From assembly GCF_020736365.1 (NCBI RefSeq), contig NZ_CP085988.1:2858001-2922000 (forward strand): a DNA stretch of 64,000 bases. Reading direction: 5' to 3'. Both the position numbers and the translations under genes were made by a program. The DNA comes from Clostridium sp. M62/1 (lineage in GTDB: Bacteria > Bacillota > Clostridia > Lachnospirales > Lachnospiraceae). Below the pieces are notes generated by a model. The model ran no database searches. It was given only the letters and a program-made list of their open reading frames with translations, and was not told the origin of the DNA. Shown here one piece after another: positions 42,234 through 51,295 of the stretch. The stretch's first letter is position 1. Each line of letters opens with the position of its first letter.

Positions 42234-45200
42234 GACTCTGCACTGCCTCCGTTTCCGTCTTCCTGACCGCCTCTGCTTATGCGGTTCCCTGTTCTGCCTT
42301 CTCCGATTCTGCTTTCCTCTTCCTCCGCCTCAATCTCCTCCCAGACTGCCTCCGGTTTCATTGCCTTAAAACGGCGGAAAGAATAGCCCTCTGTCTTCAG
42401 ATCAAAGCCGCAGATTCCGTGATAAGGACAGTAATCGCAGGCGGTGCGGTCTCCCCGCTTGTAGGGATCCACCGTGATCCTTCCGTCCAGGATCTCCCGT
42501 CCCATGGACTGGATTTTCCGGTTGACGAACCCGGTCAGGGCCGCAAAACGCCTTTCGCTGGCTACCGAGGATCTGGCCTCCTGAATGATCCCCGCCTTGA
42601 AGGCCACCGGGATCACATCAGACTGGGTCTCTATCTCTCTGTCCAGATGGGAGATGGCGTCTAAATCACTGTTTACAAGCCCGTTCATCCTGAGGGCTCT
42701 CAGGATTTCCTCCTGGGTCTCCTCCTCATCCATGTCCTCTGACTTTTCCACCATTGGATCTGCGATATTGTAATAGAAAATTCCCGCAGGCACGACCTGC
42801 TTGTCCGGGTGCTTCCTCTGTTCCTTCTCCATGGCCGCATCCAGATATACCACCAGCTGCATCTGAAGCCCGTAGAACAGCTCCGTCAGCTCGAATTTCG
42901 TCTGACCTGTCTTGTAGTCAATAATCTTTACATAGATTTTGTCCTCATCCTCACACAGATCCATCCGGTCAATGCGCCCCTGAAGGTGAACGGCCTCTGT
43001 CCTGGAAACAGGGATCTTCATAGCCTTCAGATTATCTGCCGGCGTAAAGGTAAGCTCAAAGCCGGCCGGCTCGAAATCTCCCTTCTTGAGCTGTTCCGTG
43101 AGGGCCCACACGGTCCTGTCTGTGATCCGCTCCACACGGCGCCCCAGATATTCATTTCTGGAGGAAGCTGACACCACCGTATTCCCATACTCCGCTGTCA
43201 CCGCCGAGACGCAGCGTCCCACAAGCTCCTTCCTGTCCTCCGGAGAGAGGGTGCGAAAGCTCCTTCCCTCCTCCTTCATGGTCTTAAAAAACAGGTCAAT
43301 GGAGCTGTGAAACATGTTTCCGATATCCGCTGCAGCCAGCTCATACTCTCTCCTCTCCCGAAGCTCCAGCCCGAAGTTCAGAAAATGGGCGTAGGCGCAG
43401 GCTGCATACCGCTCCATTCTCGTCACGCTTCCGCGAAGGATGGGGCTGTACAGCCTGCCTGCTGCAGTCCGCCCGATTCCCCTGTCCTCATAGGAGCAGA
43501 AGGAAGCCTCCACCAGACGCCTGGTCATCTCCCTGTACCCGCTGTCCGTATAGAATCGGCGGTAAAGCTCCAGGAATTTCGGCTGGGAGGAGGACGCACT
43601 CCTCTCGCGAAGCCCTCCGATTAACGCCCGCCTTCCAGCCGGAAGGGACCAGGCTGCCTCCTCAAACTCGTCTGACCGCGTCTCCGTAAGCTCTGGAAAC
43701 AGCGACTTCACCTGCCCGATCAGGCTGGAAGGGCGAAGCCCCTTACCCGCTGCCGAGGTCTGGCTCCAGGTCAGAAACAGAGTGTCCGACGGCTTTGTCA
43801 TGACAAGATAGAGGTACAGCCGCTCTAAAAAGCCCTCCTCCCTGGCCGTCGGCGCCAGCTCCACACCCTTTTCCTTTAAGAGCCTCCTCTCCGCCTCTGT
43901 CAGGATTCCCCCTCTCCTGACAGCAGACGGCACGATTCCATCGTTGACTCCCACAAAAAACAAGGCCTTTATGTGGGAGAGCCTGGTTCTTGTCAGATCT
44001 CCCGCCACCACGCGGTCTACCACAGCCGGGATCAGTCCCACCTTGATCTCCTCAAAGCCTGCATCCAGGATCTGTGCATACTCCCTCCGGCTGACCACCT
44101 CGTCGCCCAGGAGGGCAGCGACCCGGTCAAACAGCTCCATCACAAGCCCGTAAATCTGGCTGTACTCCTTCTCAAGCTCTGCTTCCCCCATCTCAGAAAA
44201 CCGTTTTTCCCACTCTCCCAGCTTCTCCTCTGCGTGAATCTCCTCCAGAAAATGCACAAGGGCCGCCGTCATTTCCCGAACCGAGGACGAGCGGTCGGAA
44301 AATACCTCCCTTAAAGGCCGAAACGGCGCCACAATCTGTTCCCGGAACTCATTGAGCTCGTCCAGATTTAACAGCTCTCCATCCCGGTACACCCGTTCCC
44401 ACCGGCTGTTCCAGCGCTTATACCCCCTGATTCCCAGAGCCTTCACATAATTTTCCAGTCTTGAGAGCTTTTCCACATCCTCCACGGCCATTCCCGTTTT
44501 CAGATACCGGAACACGCTCTCATAGGAAAAGTCCTCGGTCAGCGTTTCCATGGAGGCCCTGAGAAGCTCTACCATGGGATTTCCGAGAATATTTTTCTTG
44601 CTGTCCAGAAAGCAGGGAATTTTGTTTTCCTGAAACTGCCTTGTAAGCTCCCCGGAGTAATCGGACAGGGCTCCCGTCACCACCGCAATATCCCGGTAGC
44701 GGTACCCCTCTTTCTTCACCAGCCTCTCAATCTGGGCACAGACAAACTGGATTTCCCGGATGGGATTCTCCGCCTGATGAAGAATCAGCCCACTCTTTCT
44801 GTGGGGAGCCCCGCAGCCGGTCTGATTCTGTTTTTCTTCTTTCCGTTTTCCTTCTTCCTGTTTTCCTTCTTTCTGTTCCCCTCTGCGCCCGTACCGGAAC
44901 AGCTCCCTCTCAATCTTTGAAAGCTCAGGGCTCTCTCTGAATCTCGGGCAGTCTCCCTTAAGAAGAATATCCTCTGTGCGCCCTGCTCCGGAGGAGGCGG
45001 CCAGATCCGTAAGCCTGCACACCGTATGGCTGCTTAGGTGAAACAGGTGCTGGATGGGCTTTTCTCTGTAGGGATTCTCCTCCGGATTCATGGTAATGGT
45101 CACCGTCACCTGTCGGCAGTAGGTTAAAAGCAGCTCCAGAAGCCTGTACTGCACCGGCGTAAACCCCGTGTATCCGTCCAGGGTCACCACACTGTCCTTA

Positions 45201-45778
45201 ATCAGCTCTGAGCGCGGAATTACCCGGCACAGAATATCAAGGATCTCCTCCTTTGCAATGAACCGGTCCTTCGTATATTCCCGGAATCCCTCATACAGCT
45301 CGCTCATGTCTGAGAGCTTCTGGCGCAGCATGGCGCTCTGGGTGCCCTCTGCCATCTCCTTCAGAGCCTCTCCAGTGATCCCATACTGGAAAAACTCCGA
45401 CATCATGGATTTCAGCTCCCCGATAAAGCCGGATTTGTCCAGATGGCTTCCAAACAGGCGCAGCTCCTTTTTCCGACCTGCGGCCACCTTCCTTAGCACC
45501 ATGGACTTTCCCATATCGTCCAGAACCGCCGGCGTCTCCACAGCCAGCTCCTCGAAAATCCGGTAGGCCAGACGCTCAAAGCTGACAATATCGATGTTTC
45601 TCACGCCGTGGCAGGGATGCATGGCCACAATATCCTTCTGTGTCTGCATGGTAAACTGCTCCGGCACAATGGCAAAGTATTTTCCTTCCGGCTCCTCAAG
45701 TGACTGCCGGATCAGGTTTTCGTAGAGAACATGGGTTTTCCCCGAGCCGGAACCGCCGATAATAAACTGTAATGACAT
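42224..45778 (-). CDS. addB: AddAB helicase-nuclease, subunit B
   Basis: 1184 residues. N-terminal Walker A GGSGSGKT (8-15); C-terminal nuclease (GRIDRMDLCEDEDKIYVKIIDYKTG) and the four-cysteine iron-sulfur clamp formed by the Cys in RYAACAYAHFL and the late ACDYCPYHGICGF. The middle contains a low-complexity Lys/Glu/Gly insert around residue 300 (EQKEGKQEEGKRKEEKQ). AAAAGGAGG precedes ATG. First gene of the addBA operon. Upstream 45779-45910 has no further feature that I can name. Confidence 0.97.
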   Translation of the reverse strand: MSLQFIIGGSGSGKTHVLYENLIRQSLEEPEGKYFAIVPEQFTMQTQKDIVAMHPCHGVRNIDIVSFERLAYRIFEELAVETPAVLDDMGKSMVLRKVAAGRKKELRLFGSHLDKSGFIGELKSMMSEFFQYGITGEALKEMAEGTQSAMLRQKLSDMSELYEGFREYTKDRFIAKEEILDILCRVIPRSELIKDSVVTLDGYTGFTPVQYRLLELLLTYCRQVTVTITMNPEENPYREKPIQHLFHLSSHTVCRLTDLAASSGAGRTEDILLKGDCPRFRESPELSKIERELFRYGRRGEQKEGKQEEGKRKEEKQNQTGCGAPHRKSGLILHQAENPIREIQFVCAQIERLVKKEGYRYRDIAVVTGALSDYSGELTRQFQENKIPCFLDSKKNILGNPMVELLRASMETLTEDFSYESVFRYLKTGMAVEDVEKLSRLENYVKALGIRGYKRWNSRWERVYRDGELLNLDELNEFREQIVAPFRPLREVFSDRSSSVREMTAALVHFLEEIHAEEKLGEWEKRFSEMGEAELEKEYSQIYGLVMELFDRVAALLGDEVVSRREYAQILDAGFEEIKVGLIPAVVDRVVAGDLTRTRLSHIKALFFVGVNDGIVPSAVRRGGILTEAERRLLKEKGVELAPTAREEGFLERLYLYLVMTKPSDTLFLTWSQTSAAGKGLRPSSLIGQVKSLFPELTETRSDEFEEAAWSLPAGRRALIGGLRERSASSSQPKFLELYRRFYTDSGYREMTRRLVEASFCSYEDRGIGRTAAGRLYSPILRGSVTRMERYAACAYAHFLNFGLELRERREYELAAADIGNMFHSSIDLFFKTMKEEGRSFRTLSPEDRKELVGRCVSAVTAEYGNTVVSASSRNEYLGRRVERITDRTVWALTEQLKKGDFEPAGFELTFTPADNLKAMKIPVSRTEAVHLQGRIDRMDLCEDEDKIYVKIIDYKTGQTKFELTELFYGLQMQLVVYLDAAMEKEQRKHPDKQVVPAGIFYYNIADPMVEKSEDMDEEETQEEILRALRMNGLVNSDLDAISHLDREIETQSDVIPVAFKAGIIQEARSSVASERRFAALTGFVNRKIQSMGREILDGRITVDPYKRGDRTACDYCPYHGICGFDLKTEGYSFRRFKAMKPEAVWEEIEAEEEESRIGEGRTGNRISRGGQEDGNGGSAESWE

Positions 45779-45910
45779 GGAAAGCCTCCTTTTCCTCTTT
45801 GTTCCCTATTGTACTACAAACATCCGTTCTCCTCAACCGGGAAGTTTGCCGGCCTCCCCGCAGGTGAAAAGGAGAAACTGCCTAAGACCTGTCCTCAGAA
45901 CGATTTTCTC

Positions 45911-45939
45911 TTGTCATCTAGTATTCAATACTATATAAT
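45911..45939 (+). promoter_or_regulatory. DUF1836 gene promoter with operator palindrome filling the spacer
   Basis: TTGTCA (45911-45916), 17-bp spacer, TATAAT (45934-45939). The perfect 7-1-7 palindrome TAGTATT-C-AATACTA (45919-45933) lies entirely within the spacer. The gene it drives encodes a DUF1836 protein, a family with predicted DNA-binding fold, so autoregulation is likely. Confidence 0.65.
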
Positions 45940-45960
45940 ATAACTATGAGGTGACAAGGT

Positions 45961-46608
45961 ATGAAAACAAATGAAGAACGCTTAAACGCATTGATGGACT
46001 ACGTGGACAGCTTATCCCGCATCAATCCGTCTGATATTCCCAATATTAACCTGTATATGGATCAGGTGACAACCTTCATGGATACTCACCTGGCTTCTTC
46101 CCGGTGGATCGGCGAGGACAAGGTGCTTACAAAGACCATGATCAACAATTACGCAAAAAACAATCTGCTCCCGCCTCCGGTGAAGAAAAAATACTCCCGA
46201 AACCACATTCTGCTTCTGGCCTTCATCTACTATTTTAAGAATGTTCTCTCCTTCAGGGATATCGAGCAGATCCTCTCTCCTATCACAGAATGCCATTTTT
46301 CAGACGGCTCTGTGCCGGAGCTGTCTGAGATCTACAGCGAGGTCTTTTCCCTTGAAAAGGAACAGCGGGAACGTCTGAAGGAGGATGTGCAGGTTAAATT
46401 TGAGGCTGCCATGAAAACCTTTTCCGATGAGCGCTTCCCTTTATGCGGGAGCGATGAGGACAGCGACCGGCAGTTTCTTCAGCTCTTCTCCTTTATCTGT
46501 GAGCTGGCCTTTGACGTATATCTGAAAAAGCAGATGATCGAACTGATTGCCGAACAGCTTCGGCAGGAGAATCCGCCGGAGGGAAAGAAAAAGAAGGACA
46601 GGAAATAA
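45961..46608 (+). CDS. DUF1836-family predicted transcriptional regulator
   Basis: 215 residues. DUF1836 proteins have a MerR-like helix-turn-helix near the N-terminal half; here the segment LTKTMINNYAKNNLLPPPVKK (residues about 60-80) followed by YSRNHILLLAFIYYFKNVLSF matches that pattern. The remainder is helical and charged, ending KKKDRK. ATGAGGTGACAAGGT precedes the start. Regulated target besides itself is not evident. The structured repeat and a terminator lie directly downstream. Confidence 0.82.
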   Translation: MKTNEERLNALMDYVDSLSRINPSDIPNINLYMDQVTTFMDTHLASSRWIGEDKVLTKTMINNYAKNNLLPPPVKKKYSRNHILLLAFIYYFKNVLSFRDIEQILSPITECHFSDGSVPELSEIYSEVFSLEKEQRERLKEDVQVKFEAAMKTFSDERFPLCGSDEDSDRQFLQLFSFICELAFDVYLKKQMIELIAEQLRQENPPEGKKKKDRK

Positions 46609-46666
46609 TGGCAGAGGGGCATAAAAAATATTGCAAAAATACCGACCTGTGTCAAGTGAACGGGAA

Positions 46667-46804
46667 ATAAGAAAGAATCCTGCTTCGCAGGATTCTCCGC
46701 CTGCGGCGGGGCGCGAAAGCGGCATTCTTCCTTTCCGCCGCAGTGCGTTCCCGCGGCGCGTTTTTTACATAACGGGGAACGAAGTTTCCTGTTATGTAAG
46801 AAAA
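46667..46804 (+). repeat. Intact structured repeat (REP-like), empty IS110 site
   Basis: Chain of hairpins: GAATCCTGC-TTC-GCAGGATTC (46675-46695), CCGCC-TGC-GGCGG (46697-46709), a small GCGAAAGC turn, CCGCCGC/GCGGCG parts, and the near-palindrome CATAACGGGGAAC-GAA-GTTTCCTGTTATG. The copy at 20907-20971 plus 22542-22606 is the same element split by IS110 at the CT corresponding to 46731-46732. I know of no name for this repeat. Short structured extragenic repeats are known IS110 targets in other bacteria. Confidence 0.85.
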
Positions 46805-46849
46805 CTCTATGTGAATGAACGAACCATTTGCATAGAGTTTTTCTTTTGC
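46801..46849 (+). terminator. Terminator beyond the DUF1836 gene and repeat
   Basis: Perfect stem AAAACTCTATG (46801-46811) / CATAGAGTTTT (46831-46841) with T-rich tail TTCTTTT. The following 46850-46974 contains a short protein-like open stretch on the minus strand (see findings) but no intact gene. Confidence 0.75.
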
Positions 46850-46974
46850 TATTTCAAAATTCCTCTTTAGCTCTTTCAGAACCGATGGTTTTTCGATTAT
46901 AGGAGACTCTCGATGTTCCCCATTAGAATAGATTGGCTTTGAATAGCGGTGCGGTTTCCTACAGCAGACAAGAA

Positions 46975-47868
46975 TTATATTTCCGGTTCAAGCAGCTCCC
47001 GCAGGTACTTTAAAAAGATATTTGCAGCCTTGGAAAACACCTGATATTTTTTCCAGACGATAAAACCGCGAGCCTCTAATTGTGGGAAAAAAGGGCGAAA
47101 ACAAAGGTTGCTGCCTTGTGTGTTGATAAGCTTGTCATAGCACAGGGCGTATCCAAGTCCTTCATCTACTAACAGAGAAGCGTTAAAAAGCAGGTTGTAA
47201 GTGGCCACAATATGCAGTTCCGACTCTTCCCGCTGAAGCCATTGGTTCAGGTATACGTCGTCTCCTTTCTGATGGGAAACAATAAGAGGTTTATCCCACA
47301 AATCTTCCGGGCAGATAGTTTCTTTTTCTGCCAGGGGAGAATCCTTACGCATTAAAACACCCCAGGTATCTTTGATTGGAACCGGGATGGCCTCATATTT
47401 CTGCGGATCGATCTCCGTAAAAAGCAGCCCAAAATCAATAATCCCCTTATCCAGATATTCTAATACATGTTCTGCATTACCGCTGGAGATGTTATATCGA
47501 ATATCTGGATATTTTTGCTGCAATTTTTTTGCGACCTTAGCAAAAAGACGAACTATCTCCGTTTCACCGGTTCCAATAAATACATTGCCTGCGATGGTTT
47601 CATTAGAGCCGGTTATTTCTTCTTCCGTCCGCCGCATAAGCAAGAGCATTTCTTCTGCACGCTTACGCAGAATCATGCCTTCCTCTGTCAAAATAACCTT
47701 GCGTGAACCTTTGACTCCACGGATTAAAAGCTGTTTTCCTAACTCATCCTCCAAATTTTTGAGTTGTGTGGACAAGGCCGGCTGAGAGATGTGCAAGGAC
47801 TCAGCGGCTGCGGTAATATTTTGTTCCCTGGCCACTGCTAAAAAGTATTCCAGCAAACGCAGTTTCAT
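46975..47868 (-). CDS. LysR-family regulator of the 48-56 kb locus
   Basis: 297 residues: winged helix MKLRLLEYFLAVAREQNITAA, SLHISQPALSTQLKNLEDELG, then effector-binding domain. Divergent from the Ntn-hydrolase lipoprotein gene; the 142-bp gap holds the promoter P1 with a 36-bp block also found at P2 (53666-53701). AGGAGGATATCTAA precedes the ATG. Resembles CysL/CbbR-type LysR proteins in layout only; effector unknown. Confidence 0.92.
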   Translation of the reverse strand: MKLRLLEYFLAVAREQNITAAAESLHISQPALSTQLKNLEDELGKQLLIRGVKGSRKVILTEEGMILRKRAEEMLLLMRRTEEEITGSNETIAGNVFIGTGETEIVRLFAKVAKKLQQKYPDIRYNISSGNAEHVLEYLDKGIIDFGLLFTEIDPQKYEAIPVPIKDTWGVLMRKDSPLAEKETICPEDLWDKPLIVSHQKGDDVYLNQWLQREESELHIVATYNLLFNASLLVDEGLGYALCYDKLINTQGSNLCFRPFFPQLEARGFIVWKKYQVFSKAANIFLKYLRELLEPEI

Positions 47869-47915
47869 TTAGATATCCTCCTGCATTCAGTATACCGAAA
47901 AATTCCATAAAAATC

Positions 47916-47973
47916 AATTATGAATAATGATAATGAATAAGTATTTGATATGCTATTTTGAAGCGGATATACT
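47916..47973 (+). promoter_or_regulatory. Promoter P1 with the shared 36-bp LysR block
   Basis: TTGATA (47945-47950), 17-bp spacer, TATACT (47968-47973). The 36 bp 47916-47951 match 53666-53701 at about 30 positions, ending in the fully shared ATAAGTATTTGATAT that includes the -35. The block lies where LysR proteins bind, next to and upstream of -35. Confidence 0.75.
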
Positions 47974-48010
47974 GAGCTTATAGAAACGAAAGTGTAAGGA
48001 GGATTTCAAA

Positions 48011-49150
48011 ATGACGCATAAACGCTTGCAAAAAAGCGGAATACTCTGCCTTTCCTTTTTATTTGGTATCACAATGTTAATGACTGGATGCAGAGAAAGG
48101 ACGGATGACCATATGCCGAACGCAGAGAATAACAGAACTGCTCAAACTTCACCGGATGCAGAAAACGTCCATCTGATCTCTCCCGCTTCGGAGATTGCGG
48201 AATTGGAGGATGGTTTCTCTGCCATCCGGTATGACGGAGATTACGGCTTTGACGAATTCCTCGCCGGCGGCGGCGCTTCATCTGATGGAGAAGTCGTTGA
48301 GTATCTTGCAAATAATCTTCTCTCCGATTTGAATTTGGGGGACCTGCTGGGTGGTATTTTTGGATGCAGCACCATTGCGGTACAAAGTCCTGATGGAGAT
48401 GCCCTGTTTGGACGCAATTTTGATTGGAAGAACTGCGAAGCCATGGTTGTGGAATCCCATCCAGAAAACGGCCATGCTTCTCTTTCTACTGTTAATATGG
48501 ATTTCATCTCCCAGAACGTGGGCGGCGGCATGGTAGGGATGGCTCTGAATTTGGACGAGTTCAAAACACTCGCTGCCCTGTATGCTCCGCTGGACGGGAT
48601 GAACGAAGCCGGCTTGGCTGTATCCGTGAATATGATTCAGGACAGCGCTGTCATTGAGCAGAATACGGATAAGCCGGACATTACCACTACAACAGCAATC
48701 CGCCTACTGCTAGATAAGGCTGGGAGCGTGGATGAGGCGCTGGAGCTGCTCAGGCAATACGATCTCCATGGTTCTATGGGCATGATGATCCATTTCGCCA
48801 TAGCAGATTCTGCCGGCCGCAGTGTGGCAGTGGAATATGTGGACAATGAAATGGTTATCACGGAAACGCCGGTACTGACAAACTTCTATCTGGCAGAAGG
48901 AGAGAAACAGGGGATTGGAACGGAACAATCCCACGAACGGTATGATATTCTGAGAAATAAGCTGGAGGAAACCCCTCAGATGGAAATGGAAGATGTCAGA
49001 GATGCCCTGGACCGTGTGAGCAAGGATAATTTTGGTGAGTTTGAATCCACCGAGTGGAGTATCGTTATGAACCTGTCTGAAGGAGAGGCCCGGTATTATC
49101 ACCGGGAAAATTATAACCGGAACTACACTTTCCGATTAGAATCTCGATAG
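48011..49150 (+). CDS. Secreted lipoprotein Ntn hydrolase (choloylglycine hydrolase/linear amide family)
   Basis: 379 residues. Signal peptide with lipobox LMTGC (Cys27), acidic linker, then a linear-amide C-N hydrolase domain. Cys119 in IFGCSTIAV is the expected N-terminal nucleophile after processing of the preceding segment, followed by GDALFGRNFDW (conserved Arg/Asp region), MNEAGLAVSVNM and TTTAIRLLLDKA. Enzymes of this fold cleave conjugated bile acids, penicillin V or N-acyl amides; which one cannot be told. First gene of the LysR-controlled operon, anchored outside the membrane, so it acts on an external substrate. AAGGAGG precedes ATG. Confidence 0.85.
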   Translation: MTHKRLQKSGILCLSFLFGITMLMTGCRERTDDHMPNAENNRTAQTSPDAENVHLISPASEIAELEDGFSAIRYDGDYGFDEFLAGGGASSDGEVVEYLANNLLSDLNLGDLLGGIFGCSTIAVQSPDGDALFGRNFDWKNCEAMVVESHPENGHASLSTVNMDFISQNVGGGMVGMALNLDEFKTLAALYAPLDGMNEAGLAVSVNMIQDSAVIEQNTDKPDITTTTAIRLLLDKAGSVDEALELLRQYDLHGSMGMMIHFAIADSAGRSVAVEYVDNEMVITETPVLTNFYLAEGEKQGIGTEQSHERYDILRNKLEETPQMEMEDVRDALDRVSKDNFGEFESTEWSIVMNLSEGEARYYHRENYNRNYTFRLESR

Positions 49151-49165
49151 AAAGGAGCGGCCAAA

Positions 49166-50532
49166 ATGAACTGTCTGAAAACATTAAAAGATTTATTTGT
49201 ATTTATGAAAAACACCCGTTTGCCGGAATCACAAATGAAGGAGCTGCAAAATCGAAAGCTTCGGATGCTGCTCCATTTCGCTTGGGAACACTCTGCTTTT
49301 TACCGGCGTACTTTGAAAAAGCTGGCATCACAGAAGAACAGCTGGACAATTTGCCCCTTTCCTCCTTCCCCACTATTGATAAATCAGTTTTGATGGAGCA
49401 CTTTGACGAGCTTATCACAGTACAGGATTTGCACCAAGAGGATCTTAGAAAATTTGACGCGGAAACCCAGGCGGACCGCAAGCCTTATCTTGGAAAATAT
49501 CATGTCGTACATTCTTCCGGCAGTACAGGGAAACCCGGGTACTTCATCTATGATGAACCGGCTTGGCACACCATGCTCCTGGGGATTATACGGGGTGCCT
49601 TATGGAACATGACTGTGCCGCAGATTCTGAACTTGCTGGCCGGGAGGCCGCGTATTATTTACATAGCTGCCACAGATGGCCGTTACGGCGGAGCTATGGC
49701 TGTGGGAGATGGCATTGACGGCGTGGGAGCCAAGCAGATGTATCTGGACATCAAAACTCCCCTGGATAATTGGATTGATAATGTTCGGAGGTTCCGCCCC
49801 AACATCATCATCGGCTATCCGTCCGCCATTAAGATTTTGGCAGAATTAGCTGCAAAAGGCAAGGTGCAGGTACAAATCAAGCGGGTGATCTCCTGCGGGG
49901 AACCCTTAAGCTGTGGACTCAGGAATTTTCTTGAAAAAACCTTTCACTGTCCTGTCATCAATATCTATGGGGCCAGTGAGTCCCTGGCTCTCGGTGTAGA
50001 AACTGGGATGGAAGACGGCATGCTGCTGTTTGATGACCTAAATATCATTGAAGTGGAAAAAGGAGCCATGTACCTGACAAGCCTCTATAACTTTGCCCAG
50101 CCGCTGATCCGCTACCGCATTTCAGACTATCTGGTGCTCAAAGAGCCCATGGCGGGAAGCCCTTTTACCCGCGCAGAAATTTTGCTGGGACGCAGTGAGG
50201 ATCTTTTGTGGTTTGAGGACGGGACCGGGCATCGTGATTTTCTGCATCCGCTGGCGATAGAGGGCTTCTGTATCGAAGGATTACTGGATTATCAGTTCCG
50301 GCAAAATGCTTCTGATTCCTTTGAAATGTTGGCTGAAGCTGCTTCAGAAGAGAAAAAGCCCGCCATTGAGGCAGAAATGCTCCTGCAGATGGAGGGAATT
50401 ATGCGAGAGAAAAATTTAAGCTATGTAAAGTTTGCCGTGCGTTTTGTGGATGAGATTCTTCCCAGTCCGTTTACAGGAAAAAAGCCGCTGATTGTCCCAT
50501 ATGAGAAAACAGAAATGGAGGAAGCGGTATGA
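49166..50532 (+). pseudogene. PaaK/CapK-like adenylate-forming ligase, frameshifted near 49300
   Basis: Frame one from ATG 49166 (AAAGGAG upstream) gives the family N-terminus RKLRMLLHFAWEHSAFYRR; frame two from about 49307 continues YFEKAGITEEQLDNLPLSSF, then the AMP-binding motif HSSGSTGKPG, YGASES and RYRISDYLV. One missing base near 49305-49310 would join them as FYRR-YFEKAGI. Phenylacetate-CoA-ligase-type proteins activate carboxylic acids with ATP. Everything after the shift is intact over 400 residues, so the lesion is recent, a sequencing error, or bypassed. Located between the hydrolase and the ABC transporter, stop overlapping the ATPase start. Confidence 0.8.
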
Positions 50533-51284
50533 GAGAAGCCTTGCTGACAGCCGAAGAAATCACAAAAATCTATCCCGGCGCGCAGGAGCCGGTGCTGAAC
50601 CAGATCAGCGTGAGGATCTGCCAGGGGGATTTTACCATTATCATGGGGCCCTCCGGCGCTGGAAAGTCTACCCTGCTCTATGCACTCAGCGGCATGGACG
50701 CTCTCAGCAGTGGAAAAGTGCTGTATAAGGAGCAGGAGTTGGGAACCCTCTCCGAAAAGAAGATGGCGGCCCTGCGGGCTAAAGAATTCGGCTTTGTTTT
50801 CCAGCAGCCCCATCTGGTAAGTAACCTGACTTTGTTCGAGAATGTGGCCATAGCCGGTTATTTGGAGAAAGGAAAGTCAGAGAAAACAGTCAAAAAACGG
50901 GCAAAATCCCTGCTTGCTCAGATGCATGCAGAAAAAGCGGGGGATCGCCTGCCTTCTCAGGCTTCGGGCGGCGAGGCACAGCGGGCGGCCATTGCCAGAG
51001 CTATGATCAATCAGCCTGGACTGCTTTTTGCTGACGAACCCACCGGGGCGCTCAACCGGAAAAACAGCGAAGAGGTGATGGATCTGCTCACTTCCTTAAA
51101 TCAGAAGGGGCAGAGCATCCTCATGGTAACCCATGATGTGAAAGCGGCCATCCGGGGAACCCGTATCCTTTACCTGGAAGACGGAAAGATCCTGGACGAA
51201 ATGCCGCTGCCGCCCTTTGATATGAACATGCAGAAAGAGCGGGAAGAAAAAGTCAGCGCATGGCTTACCTCTCTGTCCTGGTAA
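50529..51284 (+). CDS. MacB/LolD-type ABC transporter ATPase
   Basis: 251 residues. Walker A GPSGAGKST (40-48), Q-loop VFQQPHLV, signature ASGGEAQRAA, Walker B LLFADEPTGALN and H-loop VTHD. The FADEPTGALN sequence is typical of MacB/LolD/BceA ATPases that work with FtsX-type permeases. Start overlaps the ligase stop by 4 bp; the permease starts 11 bp after its stop. The pair probably exports or extracts a lipid-like or peptide molecule. Confidence 0.93.
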   Translation: MREALLTAEEITKIYPGAQEPVLNQISVRICQGDFTIIMGPSGAGKSTLLYALSGMDALSSGKVLYKEQELGTLSEKKMAALRAKEFGFVFQQPHLVSNLTLFENVAIAGYLEKGKSEKTVKKRAKSLLAQMHAEKAGDRLPSQASGGEAQRAAIARAMINQPGLLFADEPTGALNRKNSEEVMDLLTSLNQKGQSILMVTHDVKAAIRGTRILYLEDGKILDEMPLPPFDMNMQKEREEKVSAWLTSLSW

Positions 51285-51295
51285 GGGGGCATGGT

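Noticed and set aside
49290-49310. Programmed -1 frameshift in the PaaK-like ligase
   Set aside because: The T-run is C TTT TTA, not a proper slippery heptamer, and slippage there would give FLPAYFEKAG instead of the family-like FYRRYFEKAG; a lost base explains the data better.
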